Positions 19,247 through 29,371 of a stretch of DNA of 64,000 nucleotides are shown here, piece by piece (within the stretch, counting starts at the first letter, position 1; the number at the start of each line of letters is the position of its first letter). The DNA is from an uncultured Psychroserpens sp. (GTDB lineage: Bacteria; Bacteroidota; Bacteroidia; Flavobacteriales; Flavobacteriaceae), in assembly GCF_947492715.1 (NCBI RefSeq), contig NZ_CANLNS010000003.1, forward strand, positions 124,001 through 188,000, in the 5' to 3' direction. The notes below the pieces were generated by a model that saw nothing but the letters and a program-made list of their open reading frames with translations, was not told where the DNA came from and ran no database searches. Made by a program: the position numbers and the translations under genes.

Positions 19247-21748
19247 ATGCCGAAGAATTTAGTTATTGTAGAGTCACCTGCAAAGGCCAAAACCATAGAG
19301 AAATTTCTTGGAAAAGATTTCAAGGTAGAATCTAGTTTTGGTCATATAGCAGACTTACCTTCAAAAGAATTAGGAGTCGATGTTGATGGGGATTTTAAAC
19401 CAAAATATCAAGTTTCAAAAGATAAAAAAGACGTTGTCAAAAAACTTAAGGATTTAGCTAAAAAAGCCGATATGGTATGGCTAGCGAGTGATGAGGATCG
19501 TGAAGGAGAAGCTATTGCATGGCATTTAGCAGAAACGTTAGGTTTAGACAAAGCGAAAACGAAACGTATCGTTTTTCATGAAATTACAAAGTCGGCAATT
19601 AAGAAAGCAATAGAGAATCCAAGAGGTATTGATTACGATTTGGTAGATGCTCAACAAGCACGTCGAGTATTAGATAGAATTGTTGGTTATGAATTGTCTC
19701 CAGTGTTATGGAGGAAAGTAAAAGGTGGTTTATCTGCAGGTAGAGTACAATCTGTATCTGTGAGATTAATTGTTGAAAGAGAACGCGAAATCACCAATTT
19801 TACGCCAGAAGCATCATATAGAATTGATGCCGAATTTTCAAATGAAGATGGGCAAACTTTTAAAGCAAAACTTCCTAAGAATTTTTCTTCAAAGGAAGAT
19901 GCTTATGCATTTTTAGAATCTAATGCTAATGCTAATTTTAAGGTTTCTAATTTAGAAAAGAAACCAGCAAAAAAATCACCTGCTGCGCCATTTACAACAT
20001 CAACCTTACAACAGGAAGCGTCTAGAAAACTAGGGTTTTCTGTAAGCAGGACAATGAGCAACGCGCAACGCCTATATGAGGCAGGTTTGATTACTTATAT
20101 GAGAACCGATAGTGTTAATCTTTCTGATGAGGCCAGAAAAGGAGCGCAAGCAGAAATTGAAGATGCTTATGGCTCTCAATTTAGTAAACCAAGAAATTAT
20201 AAAGGGAAATCTAAAGGTGCTCAAGAAGCTCACGAAGCGATTAGGCCAACAGATTTTAAGAGACATTCGGCAGATGTTGAAAGAGATCAAGCAAGGCTTT
20301 ATGACTTAATTTGGAAACGTGCCATTGCATCCCAAATGAGTGATGCACAATTAGAACGTACCAACGTGAAAATTGAAGCCTCTACACATAGCGATTTATT
20401 TTCAGCTAACGGAGAGGTTATTACATTTGAAGGTTTTCTTAAAGTGTATCTTGAAGGTACTGATGATGAAGATATAGAACAGGAAGGAATGTTACCTGCA
20501 ATGAGGGTAAACGATACCTTGCTAAATAGTTTTATTACAGCAACAGAGCGTTTTTCGAGAGCGCCATATCGATATACAGAAGCATCTTTAGTAAAACAGT
20601 TGGAAGAACTCGGTATTGGTAGACCATCTACTTATGCGCCTACTATTTCTACAATTCAAAATAGAAACTATGTAGAGAAAGGATCAAATGAAGGGGTTTC
20701 ACGTCAATACTCTCAACTATTACTGCAACAAGGATCTATTAAAGATAAAAGCTTAACAGAAAAAGTTAATAGCGATAAGGGTAAATTAGTGCCAACCGAT
20801 ATAGGTATGATTGTTACCGACTTTTTAGTAAATCACTTTGGAAGTATTTTAGATTATAATTTTACTGCGAAAGTGGAAGCCGATTTTGATGAGATTGCAG
20901 AGGGTAAGGAAGATTGGACTAAAATGATGAAAGATTTTTATAAGAGCTTCCATCCTAAAGTTGAAGATGTTGCAGCAAATGCCGATCGCGAATCTGGAGA
21001 ACGCATTTTAGGAACAGATCCAAACTCTGGAAAACAAGTTAGTGTTCGCTTAGGTAAATTTGGACCAATGGTACAAATTGGAACTGTAGATGACGAAGAG
21101 AAACCACAGTTTGCAAGTTTATCTCCAGACCAACAATTAACTACAATCACGTACGAAGAAGCTATGGAACTTTTTAAGTTACCTAAACAATTAGGAACTT
21201 ATGAAGGTGAAAATATTGAAGTTAATAATGGACGTTTTGGACCTTATGTGAAGTTTGGTAAAAAGTTTGTATCCCTTCCAAAAGGTATAAATCCTTTAGA
21301 TGTTGAAATGGAGGAGGCCATCGAACTTATAAAAGAAAAACAAAAGGCAGACGCACCTATATATACGTATCAAGATTTACCAGTGCAAAAAGGTAAAGGA
21401 CGTTTTGGACCATTTATTAAATGGAACAATATGTTTATTAATGTCAATAAAAAATATGACTGGGACAATTTATCCGACAGTGATATTGTAGAATTGATTG
21501 AAGATAAAATACAGAAAGAGAAAGATAAGCTAATCCACCATTGGGAAGATGAAGGTATTCGAGTAGAGAAAGCCAGATGGGGAAGACATAATGTTATTAA
21601 AGGTAAAATAAAAGTTGAATTACCTAAGACAGTTGATGTTTCTGAAATGACTTTAGAAGAAGCGCAGGCGCATATTGAAAAAAAGGCACCTAAGAAAAAG
21701 GCTGCTAAAAAGAAAACCACAAAGAAAAAAACGACCTCTAAAAAATAG
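19247..21748 (+). CDS. topA: DNA topoisomerase I (type IA)
   Basis: The 833-residue enzyme relaxes negative supercoils. It contains an N-terminal Toprim domain (LVIVESPAKAKTIEKFLG, acidic triad in SDEDREGEAIAWHL), the central type IA core with catalytic Tyr284 in ITYMRTDS, and several C-terminal glycine-rich Toprim_C repeats (RFGPYVKFG, RFGPFIKW). The end is a lysine-rich tail. The four-cysteine zinc fingers found in enterobacterial TopA are absent, which is normal for Bacteroidota. The next gene starts 5 nt downstream, suggesting one transcript with the arginase-fold gene. Confidence 0.97.
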   Translation: MPKNLVIVESPAKAKTIEKFLGKDFKVESSFGHIADLPSKELGVDVDGDFKPKYQVSKDKKDVVKKLKDLAKKADMVWLASDEDREGEAIAWHLAETLGLDKAKTKRIVFHEITKSAIKKAIENPRGIDYDLVDAQQARRVLDRIVGYELSPVLWRKVKGGLSAGRVQSVSVRLIVEREREITNFTPEASYRIDAEFSNEDGQTFKAKLPKNFSSKEDAYAFLESNANANFKVSNLEKKPAKKSPAAPFTTSTLQQEASRKLGFSVSRTMSNAQRLYEAGLITYMRTDSVNLSDEARKGAQAEIEDAYGSQFSKPRNYKGKSKGAQEAHEAIRPTDFKRHSADVERDQARLYDLIWKRAIASQMSDAQLERTNVKIEASTHSDLFSANGEVITFEGFLKVYLEGTDDEDIEQEGMLPAMRVNDTLLNSFITATERFSRAPYRYTEASLVKQLEELGIGRPSTYAPTISTIQNRNYVEKGSNEGVSRQYSQLLLQQGSIKDKSLTEKVNSDKGKLVPTDIGMIVTDFLVNHFGSILDYNFTAKVEADFDEIAEGKEDWTKMMKDFYKSFHPKVEDVAANADRESGERILGTDPNSGKQVSVRLGKFGPMVQIGTVDDEEKPQFASLSPDQQLTTITYEEAMELFKLPKQLGTYEGENIEVNNGRFGPYVKFGKKFVSLPKGINPLDVEMEEAIELIKEKQKADAPIYTYQDLPVQKGKGRFGPFIKWNNMFINVNKKYDWDNLSDSDIVELIEDKIQKEKDKLIHHWEDEGIRVEKARWGRHNVIKGKIKVELPKTVDVSEMTLEEAQAHIEKKAPKKKAAKKKTTKKKTTSKK

Positions 21749-21753
21749 CACCA

Positions 21754-22920
21754 ATGAATTTTAATTTTTTGTCACCTGTTTCAGATACAGTATTAGCTCA
21801 TAATGAGTTATTATCTGAACAAGCGCTTGGCAGAAAAATTAAGGTACATTCTACGCAGCTGGGCATTCCTGATTTAACAGGAGTTCGTTTGGCTATTATA
21901 GGCGTAAAAGAAAATCGTAATGATGTCAATTTCATGGGTGAAACATTGAATTTTGACACCATAAGAACATCGTTATATTCACTGTTTCCGGGTAATTGGC
22001 ATACAACTATAGCCGATTTAGGAGATATTCCTGCAGGTGATACTATAGAAGACACTTATTACGCCGTACGTACAATAATATCGGTTTTAATTGAGAAAAA
22101 AGTAATACCTATTATTATAGGTGGTAGTCAAGATCTTACTTATGCAAACTATCGTGCTTACGATACCATGTCACCAATGGTGAATATTGTAAATGTTGAC
22201 AGCAACTTTGACTTAGGTGATGCATCTGTTGAAATGAAGAATAATAGCTTTCTTGGTAAAGTTATTTTAGAACAACCATATAATTTGTTCAATTACTCTG
22301 TGGTAGGTTATCAAACTTATTTTAATTCTCAGGAGGAAATTGACCTCATGGAAAAGCTTTATTTTGAAGCGTATCGATTAGGCGATATTACCCATAATAT
22401 AAATATGGTAGAACCTGTGATGCGTGACGCTCATATTGTAACAATGGACTTGAAATCTGTTAGAGCTGCTGAAGTAGGTGCAAAGCAAAAATACTCTCCA
22501 AATGGATTTAATGGAAAAGAAATATGCGCAATTGCGAGATATGCAGGTATAAGTAATAAGGTGTCATCATTTGGTATTTATGAATTTAAATCGACGAATG
22601 AACTCGATGCGACACCTATGTTAATTGCTCAAATGATTTGGTATTTCGTCGAAGGTATAAATTGCAGAATAAATGATGATGATTTTGGTAACGAAGATAA
22701 CTATCAGAAATACAATGTATTGATTGAAGACGAAGAATTAATATTTTATAAAAGTATTAAAACTGGACGTTGGTGGATAGAAATACCTTTTTTACCAAAT
22801 GTTAATAATAAATTAAAAAAGCATACGTTATTACCTTGCACACATGAGGATTATTTGGAGGCAAGTCACGGTAAAATACCAGAAAGATGGTATAAAGCGT
22901 ATAAAAAGAACAGTTTTTAG
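21754..22920 (+). CDS. Arginase/formimidoylglutamase-fold protein, probably catalytically inactive
   Basis: The 388-residue protein has the ureohydrolase (arginase) fold signatures in order, but with metal ligands replaced. The usual GGxHD is GGSQD (residues 123-127, Gln for His), DAHxD is DSNFD (149-153, Asn for His), and SxDxDxxD is MDLKSVRAAE (231-240, second Asp absent). At least three of the six expected Mn ligands are missing. Hydrolysis of guanidino or formimino substrates is therefore unlikely. It lies between topA (5 nt) and gldK (186 nt). This suggests a structural or regulatory role, but that is inference. Confidence 0.8.
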   Translation: MNFNFLSPVSDTVLAHNELLSEQALGRKIKVHSTQLGIPDLTGVRLAIIGVKENRNDVNFMGETLNFDTIRTSLYSLFPGNWHTTIADLGDIPAGDTIEDTYYAVRTIISVLIEKKVIPIIIGGSQDLTYANYRAYDTMSPMVNIVNVDSNFDLGDASVEMKNNSFLGKVILEQPYNLFNYSVVGYQTYFNSQEEIDLMEKLYFEAYRLGDITHNINMVEPVMRDAHIVTMDLKSVRAAEVGAKQKYSPNGFNGKEICAIARYAGISNKVSSFGIYEFKSTNELDATPMLIAQMIWYFVEGINCRINDDDFGNEDNYQKYNVLIEDEELIFYKSIKTGRWWIEIPFLPNVNNKLKKHTLLPCTHEDYLEASHGKIPERWYKAYKKNSF

Positions 22921-23006
22921 TATATTTATCATTTGTTAATTAACATTTTTTTAATCGACGAAATGTTAACTTTTCGGGATTAAGTGCAAAAAATATTGAA
23001 AAAAAA

Positions 23007-23037
23007 TTGGTTTTTACAAAATATATAAATATGTTTA
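23007..23037 (+). promoter_or_regulatory. Candidate gldK promoter
   Basis: TTG (23007-23009), 20 nt, then TATGTTTA (23030-23037), one mismatch from TAnnTTTG. The start would be near 23044, with a leader of about 60 nt before gldK. Confidence 0.4.
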
Positions 23038-23106
23038 CTGCCTTAAAATAATTAAGGACACTATTTAACACATAATTACAACTAAATAATTTAACCTCGA
23101 GTTTCT

Positions 23107-24480
23107 ATGAATATTAAGAAGTTTGCTTTATTAACTGCCGTTTTAGCCCTAATGGTTAGTAGTTGTAACTCTGGTGACAGAGGACAACTTGTAGGCGTTA
23201 AAGGAAAGAAATGGCACCCAGAAAAACCTTATGGTATGGTACTTGTTCCAGGAGGAGCATTTATAATGGGTAAGTCAGATGACGATTTAGCTGGAGTGGA
23301 GGACGCTCCTACAAGAACAGTCACAGTGAGAGCCTTTTACATGGACGAAACAGAAATCACTAATAGTGAGTATCGTCAGTTTGTAGAATGGGTAAGAGAT
23401 TCAACTCTTAGAACAAAATTGGCAATTCTAGCCGATGAGATTGGCGAAACTCCTGGAAATGGAGGTATTGGTGAGTTTGCATTTAAAGATGCAGATCCAG
23501 ATAACATGTCAGTTTATGAAAAGTATATGTATAACAATTACAGTGGTTTAGGGCCAACTGGTTACGAAGGTAGAAAATTAAATAGCGACGTTGATTTAAT
23601 ATTTGATACAGCCGATTATCCAGATGAATACTATGCTGAGGTAATGGATACAATGTATTTACCAATTGAAGAATCATACAATGGTCAACGCACTTGGGAT
23701 GTGAAGAAATTCAAATTTCAATACAAGTACATGGATATCGAAAAAGCGGCTAAAGACAGAAATTTAAGACGTAAGGATGTTATCGTTACTGATGAGGTAG
23801 AAGTATATCCAGATACAACTGCATGGATTAGAGATTTTTCTTACTCATATAATGAGCCAATGCACAATGACTATTTCTGGCATGATGCATATGGAGATTA
23901 TCCTGTAGTTGGTGTGTCGTGGAAACAAGCAAATGCTTTTTGTCAGTGGAGAACGTTATATCACAATAGTTATAGAAAATCTAAAGGAAGACATTTCGTA
24001 AATAAATATAGATTACCTTCTGAAGCAGAATGGGAATATGCCGCAAGAGGTGGTTTACAAGGAGCAACTTATCCTTGGGGAGGACCTTATGCTAAAAATG
24101 ACAGAGGTTGTTTTATGGCGAATTTCAAACCTTTAAGAGGTGATTACGCAGCTGATCAAGCATTATACACTGTAGAAGCAGATGCCTACGAGCCAAATGA
24201 TTTTGGTTTATATAACATGGCTGGAAATATTGCCGAATGGGTACAAGGATCTTATGACGCAGCTTCGTACGAATACATGGCATCTTTTAATCCAACCGTA
24301 AATGACCCAGATAACGAACGTAAAGTTGTTCGTGGAGGATCTTGGAAAGATGTTGCCTACTTCCTACAAGTAAGCTCTAGAGATTATGAATATGCAGATT
24401 CTGCAAGAAGCTATATTGGTTTCAGAACTGTTCAGGACTATATGGGAACAGAGGTTACTAAAAATGCCGCAACTAACTAA
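23107..24480 (+). CDS. gldK: T9SS ring lipoprotein GldK (PorK-like)
   Basis: The 457-residue lipoprotein has its signal ending at Cys20 (ALMVSSCNS). The rest is a formylglycine-generating-enzyme/sulfatase-modifying-factor fold: VPGGAFIMGKSDDD, FYMDETEITNSEYRQFVEW, YRLPSEAEWEYAARGG, NMAGNIAEWV and VVRGGSWKD. In GldK this fold is structural. With GldN it forms the outer-membrane-associated ring of the type IX secretion and gliding machine. It heads the gldK-L-M-N cluster. Confidence 0.96.
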   Translation: MNIKKFALLTAVLALMVSSCNSGDRGQLVGVKGKKWHPEKPYGMVLVPGGAFIMGKSDDDLAGVEDAPTRTVTVRAFYMDETEITNSEYRQFVEWVRDSTLRTKLAILADEIGETPGNGGIGEFAFKDADPDNMSVYEKYMYNNYSGLGPTGYEGRKLNSDVDLIFDTADYPDEYYAEVMDTMYLPIEESYNGQRTWDVKKFKFQYKYMDIEKAAKDRNLRRKDVIVTDEVEVYPDTTAWIRDFSYSYNEPMHNDYFWHDAYGDYPVVGVSWKQANAFCQWRTLYHNSYRKSKGRHFVNKYRLPSEAEWEYAARGGLQGATYPWGGPYAKNDRGCFMANFKPLRGDYAADQALYTVEADAYEPNDFGLYNMAGNIAEWVQGSYDAASYEYMASFNPTVNDPDNERKVVRGGSWKDVAYFLQVSSRDYEYADSARSYIGFRTVQDYMGTEVTKNAATN

Positions 24481-24562
24481 ATTTAAAATAATTAACTCAA
24501 CTAAATATTTATTAATCTACTTAAGTTAACTATCGACTTAAAACTAAAAAAAAAACAAAATT

Positions 24563-25198
24563 ATGGCACAGAAAGGAAACATCACAATCACAAACATGGT
24601 CTACGGACTAGGAGCAGCAATCGTAATTGTTGGAGCTTTATTTAAAATTCAGCACTGGCCTTATGGTTCACTAATCTTAACGATTGGTATGGTTGTAGAA
24701 GCCTTGGTATTTACATATTCAGCTTTTGAAAGACAACAGTCAGATTTAGACTGGTCTTTAGTATATCCAGAATTGGCTGGAGGAGCTTCTTCTGCTAAAA
24801 AAGCAAAGAAAGAAGAGCCTAAAGATGCTGAAGGATTATTATCTAAAAAATTAGACAGCTTATTAAAAGAAGCTAAAATTGACGGAGAGTTAATGGCGAG
24901 CTTAGGGTCTAGTATTAAAAACTTCGAAGGTGCAGCAAAAGGAATTAGCCCTACGGTTGATGCTATGGCTGCTCAAAAGAAATACAGCGAAGAAATGTCT
25001 TTAGCTGCTGCTCAAATGGAATCATTAAATAGCCTTTACAAAGTACAAATGGAAAGCGCTAATCGTCAGGCACAAATTAATGAAGAATCTGTTGCTAACG
25101 CTGAGAAATTAAAAGAGCAAATGCAATCTTTGGCATCTAACTTATCATCATTAAATGGTGTTTACGGTGGAATGTTATCTGCGATGAACAAAAACTAA
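24563..25198 (+). CDS. gldL: T9SS/gliding motor protein GldL
   Basis: The 211-residue inner-membrane protein has two N-terminal transmembrane helices (about 12-29 and 37-57, MVYGLGAAIVIVGALFKI then GSLILTIGMVVEALVF). A long cytoplasmic region (about 75-211) rich in Ala, Lys and Glu and forming coiled coils follows. GldL and GldM form the proton-driven motor that powers T9SS secretion and gliding. The conserved glutamate in the second helix (VVEALVF) is present. Confidence 0.96.
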   Translation: MAQKGNITITNMVYGLGAAIVIVGALFKIQHWPYGSLILTIGMVVEALVFTYSAFERQQSDLDWSLVYPELAGGASSAKKAKKEEPKDAEGLLSKKLDSLLKEAKIDGELMASLGSSIKNFEGAAKGISPTVDAMAAQKKYSEEMSLAAAQMESLNSLYKVQMESANRQAQINEESVANAEKLKEQMQSLASNLSSLNGVYGGMLSAMNKN

Positions 25199-25251
25199 TT
25201 AGTTTTTTGAACTATAATTAATTTAATTAACAACTAAAAAACTAATTTAAC

Positions 25252-26817
25252 ATGGCAGGAGGAAAATTATCTGCAAGACAGAAAATGATTAACTTGATGT
25301 ACCTCGTGTTTATTGCGATGATCGCAATGACAATGACAAAAGAGGTATTGTCTGCATTCGGTTCTATGGATGCCAAGTTCGAATCTACAAATGCATTAAC
25401 CAATGCATCAAACGAGAACTTACTTAAAGGTTTAGCTTTAAAAGCTGAAGAAAAGCCTAAAGAATTTAGAGTAGCTGCAAATAAAGCAACACAAATTAGA
25501 GCAATTTCTGATAAGTTTGCTGCCTATATCGAAACATTGAAAAATGATATCGTAAAAGGTGGAGGATATGAGCTAGAAGAAGATGGTACTTTGCCATTCG
25601 AAGAAATGGACAAAGGTGATTACCTTGACGAAAAATGGTTTACTGGAGACAAGTTAACTAAAACAGGTCAAGAAATCATGGCTACTTTTGAAAAATATAA
25701 ATCTGATATTAAAGGTGTGCTTGGAGAAGAAGTATCTTATGGTGAAGCAATCACTAATTTTGATAAACGATTTGATTTAGGAGATATTAAACCTCAAGAG
25801 GGAGCTCCACTTAGCTACTTAGATTATAACTTTAAAGGATTTCCAGCAATTGCATCTTTTGCTAAATTAACGGCGATTCAAAGTGATGTTCGTACTACAG
25901 AAGCTAACTTGTATAACCTATTTTTAGGAAACTCTTTAGATCAAGCAGTTACACTTAAAAACTATCAAGCCATTGTAATTCCAGATAAAAATGCATTTTT
26001 TGCTGGAGAGAAATTTCAAGGTAAAGTTGTTCTAGGTAAGTACGCAAGTGTTACACCTGTTAAACTTAATGTTAACGGTAGCGAAGTTACTTTGACAGAA
26101 GAAGGAGCAATTGATTCTCTTGGTAATGCTCGATTAAATTTCACAACAGGAAGTGTTGGTGAAAATGAAGTTAAAGGTACATTTACTTTTATGGAAAAAG
26201 GTGAAGAATTACCTATCGAGTTTGCTGGGAACTATGTGGTTGTACCAAGACCAAACTCTGCTACAATTTCTGCAGACAAAATGAATGTTGTATATCGTGG
26301 TGTAACTAACCCAATGACAATTTCTTTTGCTGGAGTACCAGATAACAAAGTTGTTGCAACTGGTTCTGGACTTACAAGAGGTTCTGGACAAGGTAAATAC
26401 AACATGGTACCTTCATCAGGAAGAGAGGTTACAATTAACGTAACAGCAACTCTAGATGATGGATCTAAAGTAAGTGATAGAAAAACATTTAGAATTAAAG
26501 ATATTCCAAAACCAACAGGTAAAATTGTTGGAACGAGTCAAGGTAAATTACCAAGAAACAATGTTGAAATTGGTAAGGTGTCTGCTGAGTTGGAAGATTT
26601 CGATTTCGATTTACCTTTAACAGTAACAAGTTTTAAATTTAAAGTACCTGGACAGCCATCTGTTGTATGTTCTGGTAATAGACTTAATGGAGCTGCAAAA
26701 TCAGCTTTACGTAAAGCGAAGCGTGGTGCTACTGTTCAGATTTTTGATATCAAATCAAGAAGTAATGGACCAGTAATTAAACCAGCAACGCCAGCTGTTA
26801 TTGAATTATCAAACTAA
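25252..26817 (+). CDS. gldM: T9SS/gliding motor protein GldM
   Basis: The 521-residue protein has one N-terminal membrane helix (about 13-33, MINLMYLVFIAMIAMTM, within the diagnostic GGKLSARQKMINLMYLV). A long periplasmic part made of four extended domains reaches toward the GldK/GldN ring. It pairs with GldL to convert proton flow into motion. It is 53 nt after gldL and 40 nt before gldN. The length is normal. Confidence 0.97.
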   Translation: MAGGKLSARQKMINLMYLVFIAMIAMTMTKEVLSAFGSMDAKFESTNALTNASNENLLKGLALKAEEKPKEFRVAANKATQIRAISDKFAAYIETLKNDIVKGGGYELEEDGTLPFEEMDKGDYLDEKWFTGDKLTKTGQEIMATFEKYKSDIKGVLGEEVSYGEAITNFDKRFDLGDIKPQEGAPLSYLDYNFKGFPAIASFAKLTAIQSDVRTTEANLYNLFLGNSLDQAVTLKNYQAIVIPDKNAFFAGEKFQGKVVLGKYASVTPVKLNVNGSEVTLTEEGAIDSLGNARLNFTTGSVGENEVKGTFTFMEKGEELPIEFAGNYVVVPRPNSATISADKMNVVYRGVTNPMTISFAGVPDNKVVATGSGLTRGSGQGKYNMVPSSGREVTINVTATLDDGSKVSDRKTFRIKDIPKPTGKIVGTSQGKLPRNNVEIGKVSAELEDFDFDLPLTVTSFKFKVPGQPSVVCSGNRLNGAAKSALRKAKRGATVQIFDIKSRSNGPVIKPATPAVIELSN

Positions 26818-26857
26818 TCAACCTATTTATTGATTAACCCAAATTAAAATTAAAAAG

Positions 26858-27757
26858 ATGAATTATAAATTTTTATTATCAATTGTTGCCGCAGTAGGAT
26901 TCACATCAAGTATGTGTGCTCAGGCAAACCTTTTAAATGCTAAAACACCACAAGAAATTGGTGTTAAGACTGAAGCACAGTTGGCATTAGATAATGACAA
27001 GCCTTTAGAATATGGTTATGTTGATGATAGAGACATACTGTTTTCTAAAATGACTTGGGAAAAAGTTGTTTTGGATGAACGTGTGAACTTTCCATTGTAT
27101 TTCCCAGTAGATACTAATAATATTGGTAAAGAACGTAGGTCTTTATATCATACGTTGATTGCTGCTGTGAAAGACGGAAAAATCAAGAATGTTTATAATG
27201 ATTCTTATTTTACTGAAAAGAGATCAATGAAGGAACTAGGTGACATCACAACTAAAACTGATACTTTAGATATTGGTTATGACCAATTAAATGCTGATGG
27301 TTACGTAGATCCAGAATATATCAGAACCAGAAATATTGAAGCATTCGATATTAGTGCTTATTTAATTAAAGGACTTTGGTATTTTGATAAGCGTCATGGA
27401 GAATTAAAGTATAGAGTTCTTGGTATTGCTCCGGCTGCACCAGATATTAACTTTATCGATTCTGAAGACGAAACAAATAAGATACCTAATGCCTTATTTT
27501 GGGTGTTCTTCCCAGAAGCTAGAGAAGTATTACACGAAGGAAAAGCGTTTAATAACAAAAATAGCGCAATGCCAATCACTTTTGATCATTTGCTGAATTC
27601 AAGACGCTTTAATGGTTACATGTACAAAGAAGAAAATGTATATGGTGATAGAGAAGTTAAAGAATACATTGCAGATAATGCTTTGATGCAATTATTAGAA
27701 TCCGATCGTATAAAAGACAAGATTCGTAACTTTGAACAGGATATGTGGTCTTACTAA
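26858..27757 (+). CDS. gldN: T9SS ring protein GldN (PorN-like)
   Basis: The 299-residue periplasmic protein has a signal peptide (about 1-21, ending SSMCAQANL) and the GldN domain (VDDRDILFSKMTWEKVVLDERVN is cut here as two motifs: DDRDILFSK and VVLDERVN, and later YLIKGLWYFDKRHGE). It binds GldK to form the periplasmic ring of the type IX system. It is the last gene of the cluster and is closed by a strong terminator. Confidence 0.96.
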   Translation: MNYKFLLSIVAAVGFTSSMCAQANLLNAKTPQEIGVKTEAQLALDNDKPLEYGYVDDRDILFSKMTWEKVVLDERVNFPLYFPVDTNNIGKERRSLYHTLIAAVKDGKIKNVYNDSYFTEKRSMKELGDITTKTDTLDIGYDQLNADGYVDPEYIRTRNIEAFDISAYLIKGLWYFDKRHGELKYRVLGIAPAAPDINFIDSEDETNKIPNALFWVFFPEAREVLHEGKAFNNKNSAMPITFDHLLNSRRFNGYMYKEENVYGDREVKEYIADNALMQLLESDRIKDKIRNFEQDMWSY

Positions 27758-27777
27758 GTAAGAAAATAAATTATATG

Positions 27778-27810
27778 AAAACGCTCACTAAATTTTAGTG
27801 AGCGTTTTTT
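27778..27810 (+). terminator. Rho-independent terminator after gldN
   Basis: A 13-bp stem (AAAACGCTCACTA / TAGTGAGCGTTTT) with a short AATTT loop is followed by TTTTTT. It ends just upstream of the next gene's -7 element. Confidence 0.9.
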
Positions 27811-27818
27811 ATTTGGCT

Positions 27819-27826
27819 TACTTTTG
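27819..27826 (+). promoter_or_regulatory. -7 element for the FAD oxidoreductase, possibly leaderless
   Basis: TACTTTTG is a full TAnnTTTG match ending five bases before the ATG at 27832. Transcription would start at or next to the start codon. Confidence 0.5.
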
Positions 27827-27831
27827 TACTA

Positions 27832-28878
27832 ATGAAAATTGTAGATTATATCATTGTGGGTTGTGGCTTGGCTGGTATTGCGTTTTGTGAGCAGTTGAGA
27901 GCGACAGGAAAAGATTATGTAGTGTTTGATAATAAATCGCAACAGTCTTCTCGAGTAGCTGCAGGATTATATAATCCCGTAATTTTAAAACGCTTTACGA
28001 AAGTGTGGCGGGCAAAAGAGCAATTAGAATTGGCGCTTCCAAAATACAAAACATTAGAGCAACTCTTAGCGATTAAACTAAACCATAAACTACCTATATA
28101 TAGGAAATTTGCTTCAATTGAAGAACAAAACGAATGGTTTGTAGCTTCAGATAAGCCTGTTTTAAATCAGTTTTTATCAGTCGATTTAATACATAATTCT
28201 AATGTCTCAATTAATGCAAAATATGGCTTTGGTGAAGTCTTGCATTCTGGAAGAATAAATACATCACAATTAATCTCCTCTTATAGCAGTTACCTCCTAA
28301 ATAATGGTCAAATTGAACAAGATGCATTTCAGTATGATTTACTAGATATCCAAAGCGATTATGTTCATTACAAAGATTTAAGGGCTAAGTATATTGTGTT
28401 TGCTGAAGGCTTTGGGATATCCAAAAACCCGTTCTTTAATGCGCTACCATTAAACGGAACTAAAGGAGAAATGCTCACCATAAGCGCACCTAAATTGAAG
28501 ATGGATTTTATTTTGAAATCGTCGGTGTTTATAGTTCCTCTTGGTGAAGGTTTATATTGGGTAGGATCTACTTATGAATGGGAAGATAAAACACATGATA
28601 CTACAAACGAAGCCAAAGTCGCACTCGTTGATAAACTCAAACAAATTATTAACTGCGAGTTCGAAGTTGTAAATCAAGTAGCAGGAATTAGACCTACAAC
28701 GAAAGATCGCAGACCTCTGGTTGGCTCTCATTCGGAATATAACCGCATGTTCGTGCTTAACGGATTAGGATCACGTGGTGTTATGATGTCGCCTTATGTG
28801 GCGAATCAACTCTATAATTATATTGAAAATGGTGAACCTTTAGATAAAGAAATTGATATCAAACGACTTGATAAATAA
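27832..28878 (+). CDS. FAD-dependent oxidoreductase (DAO family)
   Basis: The 348-residue protein starts with a Rossmann FAD-binding motif (VDYIIVGCGLAGIAFCEQL, with GxGxxG). It ends with the glycine-oxidase/MnmC-like segment GIRPTTKDRRPLVG and LNGLGSRGVMMSPYVA. It probably oxidises an amino acid or amine with FAD in the cytoplasm. The substrate cannot be read from sequence. It is convergent with the DUF983 gene, the stop codons being directly adjacent. Confidence 0.88.
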   Translation: MKIVDYIIVGCGLAGIAFCEQLRATGKDYVVFDNKSQQSSRVAAGLYNPVILKRFTKVWRAKEQLELALPKYKTLEQLLAIKLNHKLPIYRKFASIEEQNEWFVASDKPVLNQFLSVDLIHNSNVSINAKYGFGEVLHSGRINTSQLISSYSSYLLNNGQIEQDAFQYDLLDIQSDYVHYKDLRAKYIVFAEGFGISKNPFFNALPLNGTKGEMLTISAPKLKMDFILKSSVFIVPLGEGLYWVGSTYEWEDKTHDTTNEAKVALVDKLKQIINCEFEVVNQVAGIRPTTKDRRPLVGSHSEYNRMFVLNGLGSRGVMMSPYVANQLYNYIENGEPLDKEIDIKRLDK

Positions 28879-29259
28879 TTACTTTTTAGTTAACGTTTTA
28901 TCGTAACTAACAAATAAGTTAATCCAAATGTTACGTGATAATCGCATAATAATGGGACCCAATATTATAAGCGTTCCTACTATGGCTAGAAAAGCGGTAA
29001 GTAAACTTGTCTCTAACACGAGATAGCTAATCAAAAAAGCGGCTACTGCAAAAGCAATACCTACACCATAACTCACATACATAGAACCATAGAAAAATGA
29101 AGGCTCTAATCTGTATTTAAAACCACAATGTGAGCAATTATCATTAATTTTTAAGACATCATTTAATAGATAAGGGTTTTTTCTTTGATACATAGATTCT
29201 TGATGACATTTAGGGCAAGCTCCGGTAAAAATGCTATATATTTTTGTGTCTTTTAACAT
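28879..29259 (-). CDS. DUF983 family membrane protein with zinc-ribbon motif
   Basis: The 126-residue protein has an N-terminal zinc ribbon (CPKC at about 15-18 and CSHC at about 41-44) followed by two membrane helices (about 56-78 and 84-104), the DUF983 layout. Its role is not established in this lineage. It is convergent with the FAD oxidoreductase. Confidence 0.88.
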   Translation of the reverse strand: MLKDTKIYSIFTGACPKCHQESMYQRKNPYLLNDVLKINDNCSHCGFKYRLEPSFFYGSMYVSYGVGIAFAVAAFLISYLVLETSLLTAFLAIVGTLIILGPIIMRLSRNIWINLFVSYDKTLTKK

Positions 29260-29371
29260 GACTTAAATTTGTTTACTTTTGTTGTCTTTACTGGCTACAA
29301 AATTAGTTTATTTGCTGGTATAATGATCAACAATTATAATGTTTATTGTAATTGTATTATTTGAAAAAACT

